Assembly (NCBI GenBank): GCA_937885175.1 | Contig: CAKZZO010000073.1 | Span: 1 to 16,740 of the forward strand | Direction: 5' to 3' | Length of the DNA: 16,740 nucleotides | DNA from: an uncultured Treponema sp. | GTDB taxonomy: Bacteria > Spirochaetota > Spirochaetia > Treponematales > Treponemataceae | Translations under genes and position numbers: made by a program | In this document: positions 1-7,472 of the stretch, piece after piece | Layout of the letters: the number at the start of each line of letters is the position of its first letter | Numbering within the stretch: the stretch's first letter is position 1 | The notes under the pieces: model-generated | What the model was told of the DNA's origin: nothing | The model's database searches: none | The model's input: only the letters and a program-made list of their open reading frames with translations

Positions 1-130
1 CTCAACCGCGGGGCTTGCTTGACACGCTGCAACGGTAGCCTTTTTGCTGCACATATATTTCATTTGTCCAGCCGATATGCAAGCTCGATATCTATAATGC
101 GTTTGCCCTGTATAAACTTCACCCTATCTC

Positions 131-162
131 TTGCCGATAAACAAGGGAAAGGATATTATAAT
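131..162 (+). promoter_or_regulatory. Promoter candidate of the ankyrin gene
   Basis: A TTGCCG hexamer at 131-136 lies 17 bases before TATTAT at 154-159, which overlaps a perfect TATAAT at 157-162. The first ATG of the ankyrin gene is at 170, seven bases after TATAAT, so the transcript would have almost no leader. A second isolated TATAAT at 93-98 has no good -35 at normal spacing. The rest of 1-130 shows no convincing gene or RNA. Confidence 0.45.
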
Positions 163-169
163 AGTAAAG

Positions 170-1129
170 ATGATGAAAAAGCTGATTTTTTTACTGATAC
201 TCATATACACGCTTCTCCCCCTGTCTGCAAAAAAGCAAACAAAGGCAGCAGCTGCAAAAGAAACGAAGGCTGTTGAACTTCCACCTCCGCCCGCTCCAGT
301 AAAGAAAATTTCCTATGAAAAAGGCGAATTTCCTGCAAAGGCCTTCATAAAGCCGCGGGAAGGAACTCCTGTCAGGCAACCTGTCCTGCTTCCCATTCCT
401 CCTATTGAACCCTACACATCGGTCTATCTGCTTGACTATGCTGAACTGGAAAGTGAGGCAGATGCCGTTCCCGAAAGCGCATTCAACCCAAATGCAGGAC
501 GCTATCAGTTTATAGAGAACGCAGACCGCCGCGACAGCGAAGGACGCACCCTGCTTATGAAGGCAGCCCGTTCCGGCAACATCAGCATGATAGAAAACCT
601 CCTGTATTCCGAGGCAGATGTAAATGCAAGCGACAAGGACGGCTGGACGGCCCTGATGTTCGCGGCACGATTCCAAAACAATCCCAAGACACTGGAACTG
701 CTTTTGAACGCAGGAGCCAGCATGAGTGATGAAAATAATTACGGCATTACCGCCCTTTTACTTGCCGCAGGCTTTTCCCAAAGCACAGATGTAATCTCTA
801 CCCTGCTGGACAGGCGTTCAGTCGCAGAAAAAGAAGTGCTTGCCGCCTTTATCTATGCGGTCATAAATCAGGCACCAGAAAGCACACTGCAGCTCTTTAT
901 TGAAAAAGGCATTGCCATTAACGCACCGTATGAAGGAAAAACACCCCTCATGTATGCCGCGGAAACAAACACCGAAACAAAAACCATTGCCTGGCTTTTG
1001 GATAAGGGCGCACGAATCCGCTACAAGACAGCAAGCGGACAGACCGCTTTTGACTATGCCCGTGCCAACAAACGCCTCCCCAGGGACAAAACCTTCTGGT
1101 CACTCAACACTGCCGGGGGCATCCGATGA
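170..1129 (+). CDS. Secreted ankyrin-repeat protein
   Basis: The protein has 319 residues. It opens with a signal peptide: MMKK, a hydrophobic core (LIFLLILIYTLLPL) and an S-A-K cleavage-like site near residue 20, so it is probably exported to the periplasm. Residues 21-45 are Lys/Ala-rich and then Pro-rich (PPPPAP), a likely flexible linker. From about residue 122 to 300 there are four to five ankyrin repeats; visible hallmarks are GRTLLMKAA, GWTALMFAA, GITALLLAA and GKTPLMYAA. Ankyrin repeats bind proteins, and the partner cannot be read from sequence. The frame opens further upstream at a TTG (131), but ATG 170 or 173 is preferred because the upstream stretch carries the promoter hexamers and is not signal-like. 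The stop overlaps the rsmD start as ATGA, so the two are probably translationally coupled. A periplasmic protein paired with an rRNA methyltransferase suggests co-transcription rather than shared function. Confidence 0.85.
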   Translation: MMKKLIFLLILIYTLLPLSAKKQTKAAAAKETKAVELPPPPAPVKKISYEKGEFPAKAFIKPREGTPVRQPVLLPIPPIEPYTSVYLLDYAELESEADAVPESAFNPNAGRYQFIENADRRDSEGRTLLMKAARSGNISMIENLLYSEADVNASDKDGWTALMFAARFQNNPKTLELLLNAGASMSDENNYGITALLLAAGFSQSTDVISTLLDRRSVAEKEVLAAFIYAVINQAPESTLQLFIEKGIAINAPYEGKTPLMYAAETNTETKTIAWLLDKGARIRYKTASGQTAFDYARANKRLPRDKTFWSLNTAGGIR

Positions 1130-1671
1130 GAATAACAGGCGGTGCACTCACAGGAAGAATCATTAAATGCCCTGACGGTGTAATTCGCCCCGCCATGGAC
1201 AGAATGCGGGAATCCGTCTTTGCCATTTTAGGCGATTTGAGCGGAAAAAGCTGGCTGGACATGTTTTCCGGCAGCGGAACCGTTGCAATAGAAGCAGTTT
1301 CCCGTGGAGCCACAGCCGTTCAGCTCTGTGAAAAAGACAAAATCAAAATCGGCACCATTCTGGACAATGTTTCCATCACGGAAAAAGAAATGGGAATTAA
1401 AATCGGCTGCCATTTTATGGCAACGGAGCTCTTTCTCAAACGCTGCAAGGACACCTTTGACTACATCTTTTTTGACCCGCCCTTTCCCTACAAATTCCGC
1501 CTTGACCTGCTCAAAACCGTAGACAAGCGCAATCTTCTAAAGGACGGCGGCACCCTGCTCATCCACTACCCTGAAGAAGATGCCCTGCCTGAAACAGTCG
1601 GCAACCTTATTCTTAGCGACAAACGCACATATGGACGCTCAATTGTCAATTTTTATCAAAAGAAATCATAA
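1126..1671 (+). CDS. rsmD: 16S rRNA (guanine966-N2)-methyltransferase
   Basis: The 181-residue protein fits the RsmD family (usually 180-200 residues), which methylates G966 of 16S rRNA using S-adenosylmethionine during small-subunit assembly in the cytoplasm. The start MRITGG and the RPAMDRMRESVF segment (residues 21-32) correspond to the conserved RPTTDRVRE-type region. The SAM-binding motif I is LDMFSGSGTVAIEA (44-57), and the catalytic motif IV is DPPF (117-120). The ATG overlaps the stop of the ankyrin gene, so translation probably depends on coupling. No terminator-like hairpin follows; a new promoter (TTGACA at 1689) appears 17 bases after the stop. Identification is firm at family level. 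The exact target base is inferred from the family. Confidence 0.93.
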   Translation: MRITGGALTGRIIKCPDGVIRPAMDRMRESVFAILGDLSGKSWLDMFSGSGTVAIEAVSRGATAVQLCEKDKIKIGTILDNVSITEKEMGIKIGCHFMATELFLKRCKDTFDYIFFDPPFPYKFRLDLLKTVDKRNLLKDGGTLLIHYPEEDALPETVGNLILSDKRTYGRSIVNFYQKKS

Positions 1672-1688
1672 AACAGGAATTTTCTAAC

Positions 1689-1716
1689 TTGACAATTTCA
1701 AAAACTATGATAACAT
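1689..1716 (+). promoter_or_regulatory. Promoter candidate for the 1746/2110 genes
   Basis: A perfect TTGACA at 1689-1694 is followed after 16 bases by TAACAT at 1711-1716 (four of six to consensus). A TATACT at 1723-1728 is an alternative -10 but is too far from this -35. The gene begins at GTG 1746 with AAGG at 1735-1738, so this transcript has an ordinary short leader. Confidence 0.45.
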
Positions 1717-1745
1717 ACTACATATACTTAGAATAAGGTAAAAAC

Positions 1746-2087
1746 GTGGATACTAATGAATTCAAAAAAGTGGTAAAAGACCGCGAAATTCCTAACGGAT
1801 TCATAAAAGTAACCGACAAGCCAATCGGAGCACTAAGCTCAGAACAGAAGGCCGTCTTGAACCGAAAAGGCAATGCTCTCTTCAATGAAGGAAAAATTGA
1901 TGAGGCATGTCGCATTTTCATCACGACTGGGTATTCAGATGGATTGACTCGCATCGGCGACGTCTGCAGCAAAAAAAATGAAAGTCTGACTGCGCTGAAA
2001 TTTTATATTTTGGCCAACAATGCCAGAAAGACGGAGCCGATATACGACAAATTGTCGAAAATCGTTTCTCTTCTGCTAAAAGGATGA
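1746..2087 (+). CDS. Conserved-looking hypothetical protein, 113 residues
   Basis: I do not recognise a named family. The 113-residue protein has no signal peptide and no membrane segment, so it should be cytoplasmic. Residues about 40-110 look all-helical, and the segment GNALFNEGKIDEACRIF resembles one tetratricopeptide-like helical hairpin, with two more helices after it. Start: GTG at 1746, preceded by AAGG seven bases upstream; no ATG lies nearby in frame. Its own promoter candidate lies just upstream. It is followed after 22 bases by the ten-TPR protein, probably in one operon, which suggests that the small protein and the TPR scaffold act in the same process. Function unknown. Confidence 0.75.
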   Translation: MDTNEFKKVVKDREIPNGFIKVTDKPIGALSSEQKAVLNRKGNALFNEGKIDEACRIFITTGYSDGLTRIGDVCSKKNESLTALKFYILANNARKTEPIYDKLSKIVSLLLKG

Positions 2088-2109
2088 CAACAACAAGATG
2101 AGGTAAAAA

Positions 2110-3249
2110 ATGAGTGACGAATTAATGAAAGAAATTGACTTTCCCCAGTCGGAGATGATGCCGGAAGAAAACGGCAAGCAGCCGAATGAAATTTCAGAAC
2201 TTTCAAAACAGGGGTATCAACTCTTAAAGGAAAACCGCATTCAGGAAGCAAAAGACGCTTTCAATAAGATTCTCGACCTTGAAGAAAACAACAACTATGC
2301 CCTCGTGGGACTTGGCGACAGCGAACGCAAGCAGAACCATTTTAAAGAGGCAATCAACTACTACTCAAAGTGCCTCTCCTTTCACCCCAGCAACAATTAC
2401 GCCCTCTTTGGTCTGGCAGACTGCTACAAGGCACTGAACCAGTACAACAAGACCATTGACATTTGGGAACAGTATCTGGTTCATGATGACCGCAACATCA
2501 CCGTGCTCACCCGCGTGGCAGACGCATACCGTAAAATCCGCGACTTCAAAAAGTCAAAGACCCTTTACCTTAAAGTTCTGGACATGGAAGGAAACAATGC
2601 CTACGCCCTCATCGGTCTGGGACACTTGCACTATGACTTTAAGGAATATAAGGACGCGCTCTACTACTGGACAAAGATGCTGGAACTGAACGAAAAGGCC
2701 GTGGACATCCGTGTTCTTACCTCCATCGGAAACTGCCACCGCAAGCTCAAGACTTTTGATAAGGGTGTATACTATTTTGAACGCGCCCTTGCAATGGATC
2801 CCCAGAATTTCTATGCCCTCTTTGGTCTGGCAGACTGCTACCGTGGCATGAACCAGCAGTATCGTTCTGTTGAGTACTGGAACAAGATTCTGGAAATGGA
2901 TCCCAAAAACAAAGTCATTCTGACTCGTGCAGGCGATGCCTACCGCAACACAGGCGACTACAAGACTGCCGCCGACTATTACAACAAGGCAATGGACATT
3001 GATTTTGACATCTATGCGGCTCTAGGGCTTGCCCTCATCTGCAAGGGTGAAGGAAAATATGACGAAGCGGTTGACCGTCTCTCTGCACTCATCCGCGATG
3101 ACCAGAAGAATTACCGCCTCTATATCGACCTTGCTGACTGCTATGTAAAGATGAATCAAAAAACCAAGGCCGTTGAAACACTGAGGAGTTTTCAGCGATT
3201 TGGAATCCGCAGTCAGGCAATCAATGAAATGCTGGAAAAACTGGCATAA
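2110..3249 (+). CDS. Ten-repeat TPR protein
   Basis: The 379-residue protein has no signal peptide or membrane segment. After a short acidic head (residues 1-28), tetratricopeptide repeats fill almost the whole chain, in 34-35 residue units beginning near 29, 63, 97, 131, 165, 200, 235, 269, 303 and 337. The A/B helix signature appears as NNYALVGLGD, NNYALFGLAD, NAYALIGLGH and NFYALFGLAD. TPRs are protein-binding scaffolds, and no enzyme domain is attached. Repeats 3 and 7 contain an exact 27-base DNA repeat, which indicates duplication of a four-repeat block. The start ATG follows GATGAGG at a suitable distance. The stop is three bases before the rlmN start, so this gene probably carries rlmN in the same transcript. 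The partner is unknown; the 113-residue upstream protein is a candidate. Confidence 0.85.
   Translation: MSDELMKEIDFPQSEMMPEENGKQPNEISELSKQGYQLLKENRIQEAKDAFNKILDLEENNNYALVGLGDSERKQNHFKEAINYYSKCLSFHPSNNYALFGLADCYKALNQYNKTIDIWEQYLVHDDRNITVLTRVADAYRKIRDFKKSKTLYLKVLDMEGNNAYALIGLGHLHYDFKEYKDALYYWTKMLELNEKAVDIRVLTSIGNCHRKLKTFDKGVYYFERALAMDPQNFYALFGLADCYRGMNQQYRSVEYWNKILEMDPKNKVILTRAGDAYRNTGDYKTAADYYNKAMDIDFDIYAALGLALICKGEGKYDEAVDRLSALIRDDQKNYRLYIDLADCYVKMNQKTKAVETLRSFQRFGIRSQAINEMLEKLA
2401..2427 (+). repeat. 27-bp exact repeat, copy 1 (TPR gene)
   Basis: This 27-base stretch, starting gccctctttgg, is identical to 2815-2841. It encodes ALFGLADCY of the third TPR. The copies are 414 bases (138 codons) apart, in the same frame. 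Confidence 0.9.
2815..2841 (+). repeat. 27-bp exact repeat, copy 2 (TPR gene)
   Basis: Second copy of the repeat at 2401-2427, encoding ALFGLADCY of the seventh TPR. Flanking bases diverge, so the identity is limited to this stretch. Confidence 0.9.
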
Positions 3250-3252
3250 TCT

Positions 3253-4299
3253 ATGGCAGAAAAAATCGCACTCGCAGGTCTTTCTGCCGCAGAGATTACC
3301 GAGCAGCTGGAGATTAGTCCGACCTTCCGCGGAAAGCAGATTTTTTCATGGATAGGAAAAGGAGCAGAATCTTTTGACGAAATGTCAAATCTTCCCGCAG
3401 CCCTCCGTGAGGAACTTTCCCAAAAGGCAGAACTCCGCTGCACCAGCGTGAGCAAGCTACTCACAGACAGCGACGGCACCATAAAGCTGCAAATTGCCCT
3501 TAGTGATGGGCTTGCCGTTGAGACAGTGCTGCTTACCGACCGTGAAGGACGAAAAACAGCCTGCGTATCCTGTCAGGTAGGCTGTGCCATGAACTGCGCC
3601 TTTTGCCAGACTGGTCATTTGGGCTTTGCCCGAAACCTTACTCCTGCTGAAATTACCGAACAGTTTCTGCATCTGGAAAAACATGCAGGCAAACTGGATA
3701 ACATTGTCTTTATGGGCATGGGAGAACCCATGATGAACCTTACCTCTGTCCGAAAGGCGATTGCCGTCCTGACCGACAAGGAAGGCAGGGGTCTCTCCGC
3801 CCGCCGCATTACCCTTTCCACATCGGGTGTACTAAAGGGCATCTATGACCTTGCCGACAGGGGACCGCGGATTCGTCTGGCAGTGTCACTCACCACAGCA
3901 GACCCGTCCCTACGGGAAGAACTCATGCCCATCGGACGTACAAATCCTCTGGATGAACTGCGTAAAGCCATCGACTATTACGCAAAGAAAACAGGCCGCC
4001 GCGTCACACTGGAAGCCGCCCTGCTCCACAATACCAATACCAGCGACCAGAGTGCCCAAAACATGATTCGCTTTGCAAAAGGCATCGACGTAAACATCAA
4101 TTTGATTCCCTGGAATCCAGTGGAAACGCTTTCCTTTGAGGAGCCAAGTGCGTCTGAATGCCGTCATTTTGTGGAAAAACTGGAAAAGGCAGGGCTAAAC
4201 GTCACCCTGCGGACCCGCCGCGGCCGGGAAATCGGTGGTGCCTGCGGTCAACTGGGCAAAACGCTTGCCGATGCCATTACTGACGGAAAGAAACGATAG
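3253..4299 (+). CDS. rlmN: Dual-specificity RNA methyltransferase, radical SAM
   Basis: RlmN methylates C2 of A2503 in 23S rRNA and of A37 in some tRNAs, improving decoding fidelity. The 348-residue length is typical. The radical-SAM cluster motif CxxxCxxC is C111-AMN-C115-AF-C118, within CQVGCAMNCAFCQTG. The GMGEP motif (155-159) binds SAM. The conserved cysteine that becomes methylated during catalysis is C331 in GACGQL, and the family VETVLL motif is present at residues 89-94. All key residues are there, so the enzyme should be active. It starts three bases after the TPR gene stop with no clear Shine-Dalgarno site, which fits coupled translation. No terminator is visible before the next promoter at 4320. 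The paralogue Cfr modifies C8 of the same base and gives antibiotic resistance; the genomic setting and GACGQL tail favour RlmN. Confidence 0.95.
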   Translation: MAEKIALAGLSAAEITEQLEISPTFRGKQIFSWIGKGAESFDEMSNLPAALREELSQKAELRCTSVSKLLTDSDGTIKLQIALSDGLAVETVLLTDREGRKTACVSCQVGCAMNCAFCQTGHLGFARNLTPAEITEQFLHLEKHAGKLDNIVFMGMGEPMMNLTSVRKAIAVLTDKEGRGLSARRITLSTSGVLKGIYDLADRGPRIRLAVSLTTADPSLREELMPIGRTNPLDELRKAIDYYAKKTGRRVTLEAALLHNTNTSDQSAQNMIRFAKGIDVNINLIPWNPVETLSFEEPSASECRHFVEKLEKAGLNVTLRTRRGREIGGACGQLGKTLADAITDGKKR

Positions 4300-4319
4300 C
4301 GGACAGATAAAAATCCTTG

Positions 4320-4348
4320 TTGCAAAATCAAGAAACAGGGGTTATAAT
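4320..4348 (+). promoter_or_regulatory. Promoter of the HMA-like gene
   Basis: TTGCAA at 4320-4325 and a perfect TATAAT at 4343-4348 are separated by exactly 17 bases. Transcription would start near 4355, leaving a leader of about 28 bases that contains AAGGAG at 4367-4372, ten bases before ATG 4383. Confidence 0.65.
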
Positions 4349-4382
4349 TGTAAAAGAATATTTAGCAAGGAGCATTCTGAGC

Positions 4383-4583
4383 ATGCAGAAGAAAATATAT
4401 GTTGTCGGTATGTTTGACGATGATACAGCGGGTAAAGTACAAGCAGCGGTGAGCGGAGTGGCTGGGGTCACGTCCTGCACCGCATCCGCAGAAAAATCTC
4501 AGGTGCTCGTAGATTTTGAAGGTAGCATAGACGATGCAATAAACGCCGCTATTACTGGTGCGGGCGTTGAAGTTTTGGGCTGA
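4383..4583 (+). CDS. Small HMA-like protein without the CxxC metal site
   Basis: The 66-residue protein looks like a stand-alone heavy-metal-associated (ferredoxin-like beta-alpha-beta-beta-alpha-beta) domain: strand KKIYVVGM, helix DTAGKVQAAVSGVAGV, strand pair through QVLVDFEG, helix SIDDAINAAITGAG and last strand VEVLG. In true metallochaperones GM is followed by T-C-x-x-C. Here the sequence is GMFDDDT, so both metal-binding cysteines are replaced by Asp and Thr. The only cysteine (C32) lies in the second strand. Copper or zinc binding through thiols is therefore unlikely. The frame opens at TTG 4317, but ATG 4383 is chosen because the promoter and AAGGAG site lie between. The next gene begins 33 bases downstream and may be co-transcribed. 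Fold assignment is moderate; function unknown. Confidence 0.75.
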   Translation: MQKKIYVVGMFDDDTAGKVQAAVSGVAGVTSCTASAEKSQVLVDFEGSIDDAINAAITGAGVEVLG

Positions 4584-4616
4584 TTTTTCCATGTTCAGCG
4601 CAAGAGGTTTATTCAT

Positions 4617-5564
4617 ATGAAAATTACCCTTCTCGATGGTCATGCTGCAAATCCCGGTGACATCAGCTGGGAAGCGATACAGGCTTTAGGAGACCTTACG
4701 GTATATGAACGCACTCCTTCAGAAAAAGTCCTGGAGCGCATTGGTGACTCAGATATTATCCTCTTAAATAAAATAAAAATCACCCGTGACATTATTGCCC
4801 GCTGTCCAAAGCTAAAATATATCGGCGTGCTTGCAACAGGCTACAATGTTGTTGACACCGCAGCCTGCCATGAAAAAGGCATTGTCGTGACCAACATTCC
4901 TGCATACAGTACGGACGCAGTGGCGCAGCATGTATTTGCTTTTATACTGGCATTTACAAACCGTGTGGCAGAACATTCCGCTTCAGTTCACGCTGGTGAC
5001 TGGATAAAAAATCCCGATTTCTGCTACTGGCTTTCTCCCCTCACTGAATTAAGCGGAAAAAGGCTGGGTATTTTTGGATTCGGAAACATCGGTCAAAAAG
5101 TGGCAAGGATTGCCCATGCACTGGGAATGGAAGTGCTTATCCACACGCACAGCGAAAAATCCTATACTGGTGATGAAAAGAATGTGCCCACCGAAGCACT
5201 CTTTGCTGAGTCAGACTTTATCAGCCTGCACGCCCCCTTGACCGATGAGACGGCAAACCTTATCAACGAAAAAACGCTTGCCCTTATGAAGCCATCGGCA
5301 ATTTTGATAAATACGGCGCGGGGAGGTCTGGTTGATGAAAAAGCCCTGCGCAAGGCACTTGATGCAAATAAAATTGCCGGCTATGCAGCCGATGTGATTC
5401 TACAGGAGCCCATGAATGCAGACAGCCCCTTGTATCAGGCAAGAAACTGCCTCTTAACGCCACATATTGCATGGGCAGCAAAAGAAACACGGGAGCGGCT
5501 CTTGAGAATTGCAAGAGAAAATATAGAAGCCTTCTTGCGGGGAAAGCCGCAGAATACAGTATGA
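4617..5564 (+). CDS. D-2-hydroxyacid dehydrogenase (glycerate dehydrogenase-like)
   Basis: The 315-residue protein belongs to the D-isomer-specific 2-hydroxyacid dehydrogenases, NAD(P)-dependent cytoplasmic enzymes that interconvert 2-oxoacids and D-2-hydroxyacids. The Rossmann dinucleotide motif GxGxxG is G154-F-G156-NI-G159. The catalytic triad is complete: R235 (NTARGG), E264 (DVILQEP) and H283 (TPHIAWA). The N-terminal ATGYNVVD and NIPAYSTDAVAQHVF segments, and the TPHIAWA ending, are what one expects of the glycerate/hydroxypyruvate dehydrogenase (HprA) branch rather than D-lactate dehydrogenase. The substrate is nevertheless inferred. AAGAGG at 4602-4607 precedes ATG 4617. The gene probably shares the promoter at 4320 with the HMA-like gene. 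A strong promoter for leuC overlaps its stop codon. Confidence 0.88.
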   Translation: MKITLLDGHAANPGDISWEAIQALGDLTVYERTPSEKVLERIGDSDIILLNKIKITRDIIARCPKLKYIGVLATGYNVVDTAACHEKGIVVTNIPAYSTDAVAQHVFAFILAFTNRVAEHSASVHAGDWIKNPDFCYWLSPLTELSGKRLGIFGFGNIGQKVARIAHALGMEVLIHTHSEKSYTGDEKNVPTEALFAESDFISLHAPLTDETANLINEKTLALMKPSAILINTARGGLVDEKALRKALDANKIAGYAADVILQEPMNADSPLYQARNCLLTPHIAWAAKETRERLLRIARENIEAFLRGKPQNTV

Positions 5565-5593
5565 TTGACAGAGAGTTTATAAATAATTAAACT
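5565..5593 (+). promoter_or_regulatory. Promoter of the leuCD operon
   Basis: A perfect TTGACA (5565-5570) begins directly after the upstream stop codon and is followed after 17 bases by TAAACT (5588-5593, four of six). The predicted leader is about 34 bases and carries GGAG at 5624-5627 before ATG 5634. The leader is too short for a T-box or a leucine-rich attenuator peptide, and none is seen. Confidence 0.55.
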
Positions 5594-5633
5594 ACTTTAG
5601 TATTTTTAAACTTTTATCAATCTGGAGTAAACT

Positions 5634-6920
5634 ATGGGAAAGACGATTGCACAAAAAATTTTTGACGCACATCTGGTGGATTCACCCTACGCAGGTACAT
5701 ACGTTCTCAAACTTGATCGCGTGCTCTGCCATGAGATTACCACACCAGTTGCGATTAATGATTTGATTGACCGCAAGAAGGACAAGGTTTTTGATTCCAC
5801 AAAAATTAAGGCGGTTATTGACCACGTAACGCCTGCAAAGGATTCAAAAACTGCTGAACAGGGAAAGATTCTGCGTGACTGGGCGCACCGCAACAAGATT
5901 AAGGATTTCTTTGACATTGGCTCAAACGGTGTCTGCCATGCAATTTTTCCGGAAAAAGGCTTTGTTCGCCCCGGCTACACCGTAATCATGGGTGACAGCC
6001 ACACCTGTACGCACGGAGCCTTTGGTGCCTTTGCCGCAGGTGTCGGCACAACAGACCTTGAAGTAGGCATTTTGAAGGGCGTATGCTCATTCCGCGAGCC
6101 AAAATCAATCAAATTCGTGCTGAACGGAAAACTAAAAGACGGTGTTTACGCAAAAGACGTGATTCTTTTCCTTATTGGAAAAATCGGCGTAAACGGTGCG
6201 ACAAACTGCGTCGTAGAATTCACCGGTCCTGTGGTAGATAATTTTGGCATGGAAGAACGCATGACCCTCTGCAACATGGCAGTTGAGGCTGGCGGCACAA
6301 GCGGCATCTGCTTTCCGGATGAAAAAACAGTGGACTACCTCTGGGAGTTCATCAAGGATGAATACAAAACAAAGGAAGCGGCCCTGGCTGACTATGCAAA
6401 ATGGAAGGATGACGATGACGCTGAATACGAAAAAGTGATAACTTTGGATTTGAGTGATTTGGAACCCATTTGTACCGTGGGCTACAAGCCGGATCAAATC
6501 AAGAAAGTATCTGAAATGGCAGGCACAAAAGTCAATCAGATTTACATCGGAAGTTGTACCAACGGCAGAATCAGCGATTTGCGCGTGGCGGCAAGTGTCC
6601 TTAAAGGTCACCACCTTGCAGAAGGAGTGCGCGGCATCGTAAGCCCCGCCACGCCAAAAATCTACAAGATGGCACTGGAAGAAGGTTTGATTTCCATTTT
6701 TATGGATGCAGGTTTCTGCGTGACCAATCCCACCTGCGGTGCCTGTCTTGGTATGTCAAACGGTGTTTTGGCGGCAGGCGAAGTCTGCGCGTCAACGACA
6801 AACCGCAACTTTAATGGAAGAATGGGAAAAGGCGGCATGGTTCATCTGATGAGCCCCGCCACTGCAGCAGCCACGGCTATTGCAGGAACAATAACAAATT
6901 CATCTCTCTACAAAGGGTAA
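5634..6920 (+). CDS. leuC: 3-isopropylmalate dehydratase-type large subunit
   Basis: This 428-residue protein is the large, iron-sulphur subunit of the aconitase superfamily, shorter LeuC2/HacA-type branch (about 420 residues against about 465 for E. coli LeuC). The three cluster cysteines are C308 (IGSCTNGR), C368 and C371 (NPTCGACLG). Other hallmarks are GDSHTCTHGAFGAFAAGVG (120-138) and NRNFNGRMG (390-398). In leucine synthesis the enzyme isomerises 2-isopropylmalate to 3-isopropylmalate together with LeuD, encoded 13 bases downstream. The same branch also contains homoaconitases, citramalate/methylmalate isomerases and 2,3-dimethylmalate dehydratases. No leuA or leuB is present in this window, so the leucine role is inferred. 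GGAG lies seven bases before ATG. Own promoter. Confidence 0.85.
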   Translation: MGKTIAQKIFDAHLVDSPYAGTYVLKLDRVLCHEITTPVAINDLIDRKKDKVFDSTKIKAVIDHVTPAKDSKTAEQGKILRDWAHRNKIKDFFDIGSNGVCHAIFPEKGFVRPGYTVIMGDSHTCTHGAFGAFAAGVGTTDLEVGILKGVCSFREPKSIKFVLNGKLKDGVYAKDVILFLIGKIGVNGATNCVVEFTGPVVDNFGMEERMTLCNMAVEAGGTSGICFPDEKTVDYLWEFIKDEYKTKEAALADYAKWKDDDDAEYEKVITLDLSDLEPICTVGYKPDQIKKVSEMAGTKVNQIYIGSCTNGRISDLRVAASVLKGHHLAEGVRGIVSPATPKIYKMALEEGLISIFMDAGFCVTNPTCGACLGMSNGVLAAGEVCASTTNRNFNGRMGKGGMVHLMSPATAAATAIAGTITNSSLYKG

Positions 6921-6933
6921 AAAGGGGTTACAG

Positions 6934-7467
6934 ATGAAAACATTTGGTGGAAACGTACTGTTTTTGGATCGCTCAGACATCAACACTGACGAGATTATTC
7001 CAGCAAAGTACCTGACGGAAATTTCCAAGCAGGCACTCAAACCGTATCTTCTGGAAGATTTGAAGTTAGACGGCTTTAATCCAAAGACTGATATTTTAAG
7101 CAAGAAAGTCATCATCACACGCGAAAATTTCGGTTGCGGTTCAAGTCGTGAACATGCGCCCTGGGCACTGGAAGTAAACGGCATCTATTGCGTAATCGCA
7201 GAAAACTTTGCCCGCATTTTCCGCCAGAACATGTATAACTGCGGTCTTTTGGCAATCGACATGTCTAAAAAAGACATTGATGACATGTTCCGCACCTTTG
7301 CAGACAAGGACACCGAGTGCCAGATTAAGCAGAGCGATGACGGAACATGGAAGGTAAAGCTGATTGCAGGCTCGCTTTCAAAAAGTTATCCTTTCAAGCT
7401 GGACGGCTTTGAAAAGGCACTGATTGAAGACGAAGGCTGGGTCGGATTCGCCGAGAAAAAGTATTAA
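6934..7467 (+). CDS. leuD: 3-isopropylmalate dehydratase-type small subunit
   Basis: The 177-residue protein is the small (swivelling) subunit that completes the active site with the large subunit encoded just upstream. Residues 15-30 (DINTDEIIPAKYLTEI) carry the conserved D-x-DTD-like start and the substrate-specificity loop, which here reads Y26-L27-T28-E29. GCGSSREHAPWAL (67-79) is the phosphate/carboxylate-binding signature, and ENFARIFRQNMYNCGL (90-105) is also typical. AAGGGG at 6922-6927 lies six bases before ATG. The loop differs from the YLRT (homoaconitase) and YLVY (isopropylmalate isomerase) forms known in methanogens, so the substrate remains open. A terminator-like hairpin follows 5 bases after the stop. 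Confidence 0.85.
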   Translation: MKTFGGNVLFLDRSDINTDEIIPAKYLTEISKQALKPYLLEDLKLDGFNPKTDILSKKVIITRENFGCGSSREHAPWALEVNGIYCVIAENFARIFRQNMYNCGLLAIDMSKKDIDDMFRTFADKDTECQIKQSDDGTWKVKLIAGSLSKSYPFKLDGFEKALIEDEGWVGFAEKKY

Positions 7468-7472
7468 TAGTA

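Noticed and set aside
12..45. GGCT (12-15), AGCC (37-40) and TTTTT (41-45) as an intrinsic terminator of an upstream gene
   Set aside because: Only a four-pair stem with a 21-base loop; possible inner pairs are weak and partly incompatible, and the upstream gene is outside the window.
5571..5633. Leucine attenuator or T-box before leuC
   Set aside because: The leader is only about 34 bases, has no Leu-codon-rich peptide, no T-box sequence and no paired hairpins.
5694..6614. Minus-strand open frames opposite leuC (for example 6132-6614, 160 codons)
   Set aside because: They lie wholly inside a gene with conserved catalytic motifs, have no ribosome site or recognisable domain, and are shadows of leuC codon usage.
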